Shown one piece after another: positions 48,150-59,339 of a stretch of 64,000 nucleotides of DNA; positions within the stretch are counted from its first letter, which is position 1, and every line of letters begins with the position of its first letter. The translations under genes were made by a program, and so were the position numbers. The stretch is from positions 52,982,932-53,046,931 of the forward strand of contig CM048844.1 of assembly GCA_026545765.1 (NCBI GenBank), read 5' to 3'. Under the pieces are notes generated by a model, which saw nothing but the letters and a program-made list of their open reading frames with translations, was not told where the DNA came from and made no database searches. This DNA comes from Plantago major. Taxonomy: Eukaryota; Streptophyta; Magnoliopsida; Lamiales; Plantaginaceae.

Positions 48150-49541
48150 TGTTGGTCCAGATAACGGCAAAGTAAAAGACTAGAGGGGGGGGGGGGTGAA
48201 TAGTCTTTTAAAACTTTTTGTTGATAAACACAGTTTCTCAGAAACCTGGGGGTTTCTGATACTTAAATTCAGAGCGCGGAAGACTTTAAGATAGGTAAGT
48301 GCAGAAACAATAAGTAAGTGTGTGCTTTATCAAATGTAAATACGAAGGTAAATAACACAACAAGTATAGTGGTATCTGGAGGTATGAATCCTCCAACTAA
48401 TCCACTTCGCCTTTCCGAGACCTAGAATTCACTAGAACAGATAATTGAGTTCACCTTACAATAATCCCATTCTAAGATTCTTAAACAAATGGTTCCCAAC
48501 CAAATGTTCTCCCTGAGTTATTCCCCAGCCCCTAGAGCTAAGTACTTCCTCTACTCAGATACCCTTGGAGTTATTCCCTGAATTCCCAAATCAAGTACTT
48601 CCTCTACTCCACGCCTTGATGGTGTTGGTTATAAGGTTTTGTCGAGAGGCTTCTCGATAACTTTTCATTATGTTTTCAGAGAGCCTAATAGAACAAGACT
48701 ACTTAATACACTTGTTCAAAGGATGGCATGCTTTTATCGACCCAAGTAATCGTGTCCGCTCGAGAATGAGCTTCGTAGCGGTATCCGATAGTTCAACTCT
48801 TTCACTTAATAACAATCTCTTGTTAAGGTTCGTGACAACTTAGAACTACTAGTGATTTTTCAAGCAATGTAAAGCTTTTAGAAAGGGTAGTAGAGTGCTT
48901 GAGAGAATACTTTGCTTGATGGTAAGTTTGCAAGATAGAGCTGCCTAAGGTCTCAGATTTTCAAGCATCTAAGTGTGATATATATAGATAAATTTGAGAG
49001 GCGTTTGAATTGTATCCATTGTGCTCTCTATCAAATTATATCTGTTTATATCTTGAACTATGTACTCAGAAGTCACTCTCATTTTCCGTAGAGGATCGCT
49101 ATAAAGATTTCCGCCGATGCATTTAATGCATAGTAATCGCTCATTGTCCTTTAGTCTCAACGGATACATGAGCCTTTCTGATGGCTTGCATGCTCCATAC
49201 TCATGATGTCATATGTCCAGAATCATATCCCGAAAATAAGTTAATATACTTAAGAAAGGATTAAGGACATAGTCTTTCTAAGTTAGACTAAACCTTTGTG
49301 TCTTCATAAACCTTGTGCAATCTTCAGAAAAGCTCCATTGCTAGGATTGATCTTCATGGTCTTCTTGAAATAAAAGTTACACTCAGAGACCTATAATCCT
49401 ATTACAAGATTTACTAGACTAATCATACTCAGTGATTTCCTCTTTTACAATGTTCAAGTGAACCAAGAGTACTTAATCACCTTTCTGGCTAAGATAAGAA
49501 CATGTGATGAGTGATCAAAATACTAAAAGATATTCCTAACA
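48150..49541 (-). repeat. 3' LTR of E2
   Basis: 1392 bp. In plus orientation it begins TGTTGGTCCAGATAACG and ends TTCCTAACA, so on the coding strand it reads TGTTAGG...CCAACA. It contains a G run at 48185-48195 and two copies of the ~50-bp AAGTACTTCC repeat. Confidence 0.88.
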
Positions 49542-49889
49542 AATTTTCCCCTTTTTGATCAGTCATCCATGACTATCTTTTAAGTCCAATTACAAAATTG
49601 TAATCCTGCAAGAGAAAACAATCCACCACTTAATCATTTCAAATGATATTCAATTTTAGTCAATTATGCGTAAAGTAAACATCAACCAAATCACAAGAAG
49701 TGATCTTTGCTGATAAGTTGTCATCTATTAAAATGTATCTGAGAGTATAATCTTCAGATAGGTACAGTTTACAGAGTAAGATGCAACTTTTACAGATAGA
49801 GAATTTCAGAAACAATCAGCAAGATTACAAAAAGTAATAAAACAAACTAAGTAAATTAGAACAAAGGAGAGTCCAAGCTCCATAAGAGT

Positions 49890-51097
49890 ATTCTAATGTT
49901 ACTAGTCTTCAAGTCTTCAGAAACACAACTTGGGTTCAGATACCTCAAGTTCTTCAAAGACCTTTCTCGATCACTGACATGATCATCCACTTTTCTCGCA
50001 TTCTCGACATAGTCATAAGAATCCTTCCGACAGAGAGCTCTGCCTTCGGATAAGTCACATATTTCATGGTAACTCTTGCCAAGCTTGTGATTCTTCCGTA
50101 AAATGTTTGACCTGTATACTTTCCCTGCACTGTGCATGGTCTACTTGCAATACCGAGATAGGTTGAAATACTTGTATATTTCTTCCAGATAGTGTATATC
50201 ATCTAGGTATTCATCCAATGTCATATAGAATGACTCATAGGTTGAAACACCTAGTTTGTTCTTCCTGCTGTAGCTACCATCCAGCTTTCTTACCTTGTGT
50301 ACATCTTCAGGCTTTGGGTAAAGACAGGCAAAAGAAAGATCCATTTTTCTGGCTTCATTTCTCTTTTCTACTTCAAAGTTTAGCCAGGCATGAAGGTGCT
50401 CAGGTTTTAGCAATTCTGGCTTGCCTTCTCTCCATTTCGTGATGTGGTCGAGGATGGAGTCGAAATTTACCATTGATAAGTAGATGTTGTAGTTCCGTAA
50501 TCCAATACCCTCTCTTGTTCGTAATGCACCTATATGAAGATTCTTCATTGTTGGTCTTCATATACTCAATGTGGGCATCACTGGCCTTTCTTGATGTGTT
50601 TCATTGTTTACTCGCCAAACCGGAAATCCTTCGCTTTTCTTTGGTGGCCTTCGTCAGAGATCCTCTAACCCTTTCTTCCCGCCAATGTCAGGTGGATGTT
50701 TCTTGTATAGACTTGGTGTTGCTGTAGGAGTTCGTCGCTAAGGCTTTTGCCAGAGGAGGTTGTGAAGTAGTTGCTTGTCTCCTTTTCTTGTGAAGTTGAT
50801 GTTCATCGAAATCATCCTCATCATCATTGTAGTCCAAAATTGGAGACTCGCAGCCTTTCGCCTCTCACTTCTCCTTCTTCCTTCTCTTCTTCTTAAGTCT
50901 TCTTCTCTTCTCGAGATTCTAAGGACTTGGCTCCTAGTTATCATACTTCTCATTTTCCGGCAGTTGATCTCGAACAACTTCTTCAGAAGGGTGTCTCCAA
51001 AGGTGTCCTTAATGACAAGTCGATTTGAGGAGGAGGATTTGATTGTTTTCTTTTCTTCCTCCTTTCCGAGGCATCTCTTCTTCCCTTATTCATGAAT
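49890..51097 (-). pseudogene. E2 3' module, C-terminal part
   Basis: The longest piece (50548-50141) reads MKNLHIGALRTREG..., LDHITKWREGKPELLKPEHL, HAWLNFEVEKRNEARKMDLS, then KVRKLDGSYSRKNKLGVSTY and LDEYLDDIHYLEEIYKYF. It corresponds in position and partly in sequence to 39850-39500 in E1 and 53790-53350 in E3. Product not recognised. The upstream remainder is cut off by the LTR at 51098. Confidence 0.55.
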
Positions 51098-52722
51098 TGT
51101 TGGTCAGATAACGCAAAGTAAAAGACTAGGGGGGTGAATAGTCTTTAAAACTTTTGTCGATAAAATTATTTCTCGATATTCAATAGATATCCGATACTTA
51201 GAATCGAGCGGAAGACTTAATATAGATAAGTGCGTAAATAGTTAAAGTGTGTGTGTCTCATGGTCAAATGTAAATACGTAAAGGTAAATAACACGTAAGT
51301 ATAGTGGTATCTGGAGGTATGAATCCTCCAACTGCCACTTTGGCCTTCCGAGACCTAGAATTCACTAGAATAGATAATCGAGTTCTCCTTAAAAATCCTA
51401 TTCTAAGATTCCTTTAAACAAATGGTTCCCAACCAAATGTTCCTCTGAGTTGTTCCCTGCTTTCACACCAAGTACTTCCTGACTTTAAAACCTTTTGAGT
51501 TATTCCTAGCTTCCCAAGCTAAGTACTTCCTATACTCAATAACCTTGAGTTAATCCTTAGTTTCCCAAATCATGTACTTCCTATACTCCTAACCTTGGAG
51601 TTATTCCCCATTTTTCAAACTAAGTACTTCAGACTCCACGCCAAATATGTTGGTTTTGGTTTGAGTTGTCAGATGAGCTTCTTTAATAACTTATTCAGTT
51701 ATTCAGATAGCTCTGTGAATCAAGTATACTTAATACATTTTTCAATGTATGGTATCTTGTTCTTTTTACTGACCCAAGTCTGAGATAAATGTTCAAGAGA
51801 ATGAATCTCAGATACTTGATCTTTCGTTTCAACTCTTTCACAGATAGTTGTGCTTGTTTAGGATCGTGACACTTAGAACTTCAAGAGTTACTCAAGATCA
51901 AAAGCTTTGGCAATGTAAAGCTTTGAGGATAAGTAATTTGCTTTGAGAGAGAGAGTAAGATGTTCAGCGTTTTTATGCAGTTCAAGGTGTGTCTCTTCAA
52001 GCAGTCTAAGTGTTGATATTAATAGATGAATTTGAGTGCCATTTGAATAGTATCTGTTAGGCTCAAATTCAAACTATTGATATCCGTATAAGATCAGAGG
52101 TGTGTTTTGTCTTCTTCTTAAGTCGCCGCTGCTTTTATTCGCATATCTCCGTCCGCATTAAATGCATCAGACTATACTTTTGTCCTCAGAGTGCCAACTT
52201 AACTATGCTTTGTATCGTAGACTAGTGTTATCGATTCTTTGCACGCCCTTATCTTCAATCTTCGATACCACTTTTATTGAAACAACTTTGTTTGCAATAT
52301 ATATATTTTTTTTCGTAAATGTGGTTAATGCTCAAGGTATCCGAGAATAGATATCAGGACACTTTCCTTGTTTTCGATAGTTTTTATTTCTCGATATCTC
52401 TTGTGACACTTTGGTTAAAACTATTCGTGTCTTCAAGATATCCGCTAAGGTATCCGAGAAATTGTTCCAAAGAATCTTGTGCGCTTCTTCAAGTCTTCAA
52501 TGTCGCTGAGCTTGTTCTCGCTTGGATGTCTTCTTCGTCTTCTCTCCATAAAATAAAAATTACATTTTGAGACCTAACATCCTATACAAGATTAGCTAGT
52601 CTATCATACTTAGTGAGTTTCCTCTTTACAATGTTCAAGTGAACCAAGAGTACTAATCACCTTTCTCGAGATTAAGATAAGTCATCATGTTGTCGATCAA
52701 ATCTAAACAGATATTTCTAACA
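51098..52722 (-). repeat. 3' LTR of E3
   Basis: About 1625 bp, the longest of the three copies, beginning TGTTGGTCAGATAACGC in plus orientation. It holds four copies of the ~50-bp GAGTTATTCC/AAGTACTTCC repeat (51436-51640). The inner end is ambiguous between 52722 and 52758 because ACAAA/TTTCC motifs are duplicated there. Confidence 0.85.
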
Positions 52723-52758
52723 AAATATCTAACAAATTTTCCAAGAAATTTCCCAACA

Positions 52759-52775
52759 AATTTCCCCCTTTTTGA
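52759..52775 (-). other. Polypurine tract of E3
   Basis: On the minus strand AAAAAGGGGGAAATT lies against the LTR end, as in the sister copies. Confidence 0.7.
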
Positions 52776-53099
52776 TCAGTCAACGATGACTATCTTACCT
52801 ATTACAAATCTGGATGAGTGAACAATCCAACACTTAATCTTTTCTTAAGATCTTCAATTTATTTAATTAAGTGCAGAAAGTAAATATCAACCAAATCACA
52901 AGGTGTGATCTTTGCTGACAAGTTATCTTTTATAGAATACTATCTGAGAGTAAGTTCTTCAGATAAGTTATAAAGAGAGATTACAGATAACTTCAATACA
53001 TAGAACAAGTTTGGCTTAGTCAGCAAAAATACAAAAACTACATAGTAAATTAGGACAACAGGAGTAACCAAGCTCCAAGTAGACATCCTAATAACCTAG

Positions 53100-56000
53100 T
53101 CTTCAAGTCTTCAATCTCTTCAAGTCTTCAACAGTATTTCTGTGGATCATTCTGCAAATTTCCTATCTCCAAACCTTTTGATGTCATCAGAATAATAATA
53201 GAGAAGTGTTCTGACGAGCATCTCAGTGTCTCTGGCAAATCCACAGACCTCTTTATAGGTTTTGGTAGGATTTTTCTTGACAAAATGTTGACCCACGATA
53301 CTTTCCCCACTTCCGCATGCTCTATTCTCGATATCCAAAGCTTGAAGTATTCAGAGATAATCCTCGATATCCGATGTCACCCTTGTATTGATCTTCGCTA
53401 GATAGAACGATTCATGTGGTTCTACAAATGAAGTCTTGCTCTTGTGCCTGCTCTCGTGATATTCGTAATTCGTGCCCATCATCCGCTTTCCATATGGACA
53501 TTCATCGAGAGGTCCTTTCTCACGGCTTCAGCCTCTCGACAACTTCAAAATCCAACCAGCTTTAATGTGATTCGTGTTGATCAAGGTCAGCTTATCTTTT
53601 CTCCATGCCATAAGTTGTTTATGGATTGGTTCTGGAAATCTTGAATTTACCAATAGATGCTTAAGTTCCAGAATCCAATAGCCGTTTTTCTGATTGATGC
53701 ACCTGTAGACAGAGGAATCATTGTCATACTTCACATACTCTATTTCGCTTCTTCCGCCCGAGTGGAAGTCGACTTTGTCTTTGCTCACCTCACCGCTCCT
53801 TCTTTGTCTTGAATTCTCTTGTTGTTGCTTGAAGAACCACCGGATAGACTTGGTATTTCCAGAGGGTGTTTTAGTCGCTAGGGCTTTGCAAAATGGCCTG
53901 CTTAGGCTTTCTATTTTACTTTTCTTGTGAAGAGGAGCTTCATATTCATCAGTTTCCTCATCATCATCACGATTAAATCTTGTGTGAGTTTTACAGCCTT
54001 ATTCATTGCCCAATGACTTGATTTGACCTTCTTCTTCTTCTTCTTCTTCGTAAGATTCATCAATCCTTTAACTTGTCTTCTCCTCGAGCCTTGGTACTTT
54101 GGAGGTTTCGTGCTACGGCCCTTGTTATCATTTTAGTTCCTTCAAGAGGTTTCGAAGCAATACTATTTGCAAAGCAAACTGCTTCGAGGAGGGCTCATTG
54201 ATTCTGAGTGGTGGGGAAGTTTTCATGTTTCTTCTTCCTTCTCGAGCCGCACTACCCAGATTTCTTCTTGTTTTCTCCTTCTTCCCATTCCCCGACTTTG
54301 AGGTCCAGATTTGTACACTCTTTCCCCTTAGTCATTGTCATCGACCTACTCATAAAGGAATCGAGAGAGAGTTAAAGTGCCCTTGTAAATAATTATAGCA
54401 AGAACCAACTTCAAGTTCGCTTTGAGCTCTGATTTTGCTTGATAAGTCCATTGTCCTTATCATGAGCTCGCCAATGGGCCTAGGATGGCATCTGCTTCAA
54501 AGAAAGGTAACTTGCCTCTTGGAAAGCTTTTTCACTAAAGACGATCATCGTCCTTATCATTCCTGCATCTTTCGAGCAATGACTATGCTAGTTGTTCTCG
54601 AGTGATGAGCTTGAAGTTTTTCATTTCAGAGGGACGAGGCAATTACTTCCTTATTCGTGAAGACATCTCCTCGTTCGTATGAGCCAAGATTGCCTGCTCA
54701 TGTATTCATTGAGTGGACATTCGCGCTTTGTCAATATTGTAGGAGCAATCGCCTTCCTTTTCAAGTGAGAAACCGCTAAATGTTCATCATGCGGCTCGCC
54801 AAAGTCTTGTCTTCTTCATCATCCGAGTAATCACCAGGATCTTCACATTCTCATCGATTGTATCGAGTCCGTAAACCATCTCGTAGATTGGTTTCTTCCT
54901 TTCCGGGAGGAGGATGGTACTTCTTTGAAGATGATGCGCCTTAGCATCATGCTTGACTTCGATACTTCGCAGATTCAGCTCTTTGGTGATATCATGCACA
55001 TCATCCCGTAGCTCTTTAACCTCGTAGTAAGCAATCATTTCTTGTAAGTATTGATCTTGTAGTTGATCAAGCTTGTCTCGGATTTAGCTATTTGATCTTC
55101 CGCTTGAAGATGGAGCTGTTGTTCTTCTTCCAAGCTTGTCCGAGTTGAGCAGATCCTGTTGAGTGTTTAATATTTTCGATTGGTTTCGTAAAGCTCAACT
55201 ACTTGTTCAAGAGTAACGGGTGTTGGTTAGAAGATGGATGAGTAGATTTCGAGGAGATGGAGACGGAGATTTCGTGAAGTCTTCTCAGTGCTTTTAGCAA
55301 CCGAGGCATCATTTCAGCTAAATTCCTCCTACCCATGGTGTGGGCATCATCATCATCCTTTTGTCTCAGGTCATCCTTTTCGTGATGGTCAAGGGAGGTT
55401 CATCAAGTCATTTTCATTTATCTCTTCCTCCTCATCATCTTCAGATACAAGATTGATCACTTCAGAATAGTGATCTTCGCCCATTAACCTCTTCTTGTTC
55501 AAGGTATAAATTGCGTAGTTTAGCGTGGATCGCTTAAATGCCATTTGTAATCTTGTCCACCATCCGCCTGCTCAAAGGCTTGTATCAAATTGTGCGCCAC
55601 TTCTCCTGGAGAAACTTATGCAATAGAGTCGCAATCGTGGTAATCGCTCGGTAGGGAACATTGCATGGATGTATGTCTCCAAGTCAAGAGCTCGTGGCTC
55701 GTCTGCTTGGTTGATCTGTGATTCTCAATATTTCGTAGAGATCGAGCACCTTAACCTTTGCCATTTCTGAAGCATTTAATGTGCTTTGTGGTGTGAGCTT
55801 TGAAGAAGGGAAGTAGGTCCCTTGTCTCAACATTGGGAGCCCGCCGCACTTGTTCGAGCTCGAAAGAAAGAGTTTTGAGTGAGCTTCAAAACTTTTATAG
55901 ATATCGAGGAGAAGTGCGCTTAGTTTCGAAGTTACCCGAGTAAGTACTTGTGCTCAGAGATTTGTTCTATCGAGACAATTGGTGTCAGATATCTTGTTGT

Positions 56001-58520
56001 GAGGCGGAGACTTGGAAGTCCGTCCTCATCAACCTTTCTTTCTTGAACGAGAATTAACATTATCACAATACTTAGGAAAATTATCAAGAAAACTTTAAGT
56101 GACAAGTCGACATCCGAGAGGTCAATTACCTCCATGGGAGGCTCAGATACTTGTCTCTCGTGAGAGTTGTGCAGCCTGAATCTTTCGTGATGAAGGCCTC
56201 GATGCCTCATCAATTTCCATAAAAGGTGGGATGTCACAACTCCCTTTGCACTTCTACTCGAGTGAGCCCGTGAGTAGAAAGCATTGAATAATTTAGAGAA
56301 GATTTTAGTTAACCCAAGGTGAAGAATATTTATCATTGATTTTCATATACCTTCATACCGAAGGCTCAATGATTCGTTCTTCGTAAACCTTTTCGGGTTT
56401 TCTTCCGCATTTCGCTTTATCTTCCTCTTTCTCTTGGAGCCTCATAGAAACATTTATTTTAATGATTAAGCACATAAACTTATAACTCAAGAAGTGTTAT
56501 CTTAAGAATCAATTATTACCGTGGCATGTGCTCGATATCTTTAGAGGCGAGGTCGAGGAACCTCCTTCTCGCTTCGAGGTAAGCTTTTCCTCTTGTTTTG
56601 TGTTTCTAACTCAGCCAGAATAAAGAAATTTCATGAGTAACAAGATGTATAAGAATAAAATTTTCACAAGATAAGAGTTAAACCGTCACCACCGAGTAGT
56701 TTCAGTCGATTGGTCTCGAACTTGTGACCTTTCTATACTTAGGTCTTCTTGTCCCAAAGCAGCTTTTGCTTGAAGTTTCGGTATTTCACACCTTTCCCGA
56801 GTATGCAACCTCAGTTGCCTCGGTTGATCATTCCGGTAGATGTCTCAGCTTGATCCTCTCATCGAGTTGGGGAACCCGCTTTTGCGGATTTTCTTCAAAG
56901 ATACCGCATTGCCGGTAATTCAAATGGAGTTCATTTACCATTTCATCAACCACTTGTGGTTGTTGTGTTTGTGGTTGTTGTCTCGAAGCAGAGGATTGGT
57001 CAAGAGAATGTTCTTCCGATTTTTAGATGTGGCATTTCCATCAAGATTCCGCCAAAGACTAAAATACCACTCATCGTGATTTTTGAAGTTGCGTAAGAAA
57101 CGCTCCCCGATGATGTGTTTACACCAACAACCTTTGCTATAGTTCAACAACCCGTGGTGTAGGTTCTTCTTCGATACCTTATCACCGCCATCACATAAAG
57201 AACCTTAGCCCTCTTTGTTCTTTCTAGACTCAGAGATGACTAGTTCATCATCTTCATCGCCGAGCTCTCATCAAGATTGGGAACCGATTGTCCATTACTC
57301 CCGCGGTTTCAAGCTAGGCTTGGTGTTTTTCACCACTTTTGGTAGCATTTATGAGTTCATCGCCAGGCTTCGCATTAGTCGCAACATTTCGAAGCACTTT
57401 CCTTGCCGAGTCTACTTGTTCAAGAGTTGATAACTCTTTTGCAAGATTGATGATTTCATCGCCTTTATCACCATCTAATGCCCGCAGATATCCGAGAATC
57501 GACAACCTCTTTGGTGTGTCTTCCGATTCGGCCAGACTTCTTTCTTGAAGTTCGCTTCGTCACAACCTTTTCTTCAGATACCTTTTCGCACTTTCGCTTT
57601 AGAACCTTTCGAGACCCAAGAATCTTTTTCATCAAGTTTGTATACTCATATTTGTAGAGTAGGTTATCACGCTATTTCAAATTGCCTCTCCGAGCTCAAT
57701 GCCAAGCTTCTCCAAAGAAGTAGCATATCTTCGCACTATAGCCCACTGGCCTTTCGCTCATTTAGTCCTTTGCAATCTTAGGCTCAAGCCTCAATCTTCT
57801 TCACTAACTTCATGAAGGCGATTTTCCCCAGCTTAAAGGGTTTTCCATTTTTGTCTTGTCGATTCAAAGAAGAACATCATGATCCATCGTTTCGCTTATC
57901 CGGTCAAGACTCCTTGTAGACCATCAAAGCATCGTGAAGAATGCAAGCCAAGATATCCCAAAGGAACCATCAGATGTCTGGTTCGGATGTCAGCAAGCTT
58001 GAACTCAATAGGTGTATCTGATTTTTCAAGATCACACTCGTCACTGTACAGTTCTTTAACACCTTCAAGGAGTTCATCATCCTTGGTGTTTATTTCAAAA
58101 TCCTTTCCAAGATTTTGAAACTCAACCAACTTATAGAAAGTTGTTAAGTCCAGAAGGATTTCCTTTCCTTGGACTGAGGTTTTGGCATACTATTTCAAAG
58201 GCCTTCGTAAACACAAGAAATAATCTCGAGTTGTTGTAGAATTACAACACATCGAAAGTGATGAAATTCCACTAGGCAGCAGATAGAAAGCCCTCGACGT
58301 GCCTTTTCAAGCATGTCAAGAATTAGCTTTCTCACGGCTCGTCTCTATTCCACCGTGAGGTATTCTCAACCATGGCACCACCCAAAATCATTCTGTGATT
58401 CAAGTCCAATGGTCGTGATTAAAATCTCCTACCGGGTTGTTCATAATAACCAACTCGTGCTTGCTTTTCAAAGCATCAAAGGAGGATTGAGATTTCAGGT
58501 GGTTGAACTTTTAGGGCCAT
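53100..58520 (-). pseudogene. E3 3' module: second copy of the cargo or env-position gene
   Basis: The start ATG at 58520 (MALKVQPPEIS) lies at the position matching 44819 in E1. Pieces in register with E1 include NLGKDFEINTKDDELLEGVK and DIRTRHLMVPLGYLGLHSSR (about 58130-57900), VVDEMVNEL (about 56940), EVIDLSDVDLS (56140) and a segment ending at 53528 with GYWILELKHLLVNSRFPEPI and HKQLMAWRKDKLTLINTNHI. An intron-like interval at 56441-56519 has GTAATAATT and ...ATGAG/GCTCCA edges matching E1. The product is not recognised; the sequence is charged, low in complexity and partly coiled-coil-like, without a clear signal peptide or membrane span. Confidence 0.6.
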
Positions 58521-58703
58521 CTCTTTATATAGTGTAGGATTTGAAATTGGTGTTTGAAAGAGATTTGATTCAGTAATTTTTGCGTAAAACTTAATCTTGA
58601 TTTGCAGATTGTAGAAGGTTTGCAGAGAATCAAGAGAAGGATTTGCTATTTTGTGCAAGATGAGTTTTCGGATTAGGCAAAAGTGATTTCTATGCCAAAA
58701 TCC

Positions 58704-58713
58704 TATATATATA
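58704..58713 (-). promoter_or_regulatory. TATA-like box upstream of the E3 3' module
   Basis: TATATATATA on the minus strand, about 185 nt upstream of the ATG at 58520, in a context (GGATTTTGGCA following, CTTTTGCCTAATCCG downstream) that is shared with E1. Confidence 0.5.
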
Positions 58714-59339
58714 GCAGTTGAATCTCAATGCATAAATACATACAAATTGATTTTGTGTACGATTCCGTGATTTGCAAGGTGCGTGAGCAAAAGCTAGTTC
58801 GGCATTAAATGCTTAGTGGGCCATGTCCTAATTTCAAATTCACTATTTATCGTGGAATTAATTTCCACCGATAGATCAATCGCTAAATTCATCAAGGGTC
58901 ATCATTGCTTTTTCAAAGAATGATCACAATCAACAAGTGTAATTGTGCCCATTTAATGAATTTTGGCTCATAGCTTTTCTTAATCACGTTGTATGACCAA
59001 GAACACTATTTGCATCCGAATTTGTCTTATACTTAGGATTTTTCCAAGTTTTTCATCAAGATAGAAATAATGCGTAGTTTCAAGAGAGCAATGATCGCAG
59101 ATAGTTATACTATTCTCTTTGTGTTTCCGCTTATAGAGTGATTCAGATATCCGAGTTCTGCCTCGTAGATCTTAAGCTATCTTTTGCTCTTTAGCCTTCT
59201 CGACTTCCTCGATACCTGCTCCTGCATTTCTCTCTTCTCTTCCGGATAACTGCTGCATACCTCTTCTCCGGATGCCTGCTCCGTATGCCTCTTCTCCGAT
59301 GCCTGCTCAGATTCTCGAACTCTTTCACTCAATGGTAGT

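Larger units (their letters stand above)
48150..51097 (-). mobile_element. Element E2: 3' end of a Sirevirus-like element, itself interrupted
   Basis: A complete 3' LTR (48150-49541) and a PPT are followed by about 1.55 kb of the 3' module. That module ends abruptly at the TGTTGGTC tip of the next LTR at 51098. The left edge interrupts E1 integrase. The simplest model is that E2 jumped into E1 and was later hit by E3, with the remaining parts of both beyond 64 kb. Confidence 0.75.

Noticed and set aside
53528-53788. 86-codon frame with GYWILELKHLLVNSRFPEPI as a host gene.
   Set aside because: It repeats at matching positions in E1 and E3, so it belongs to the retroelement 3' module.
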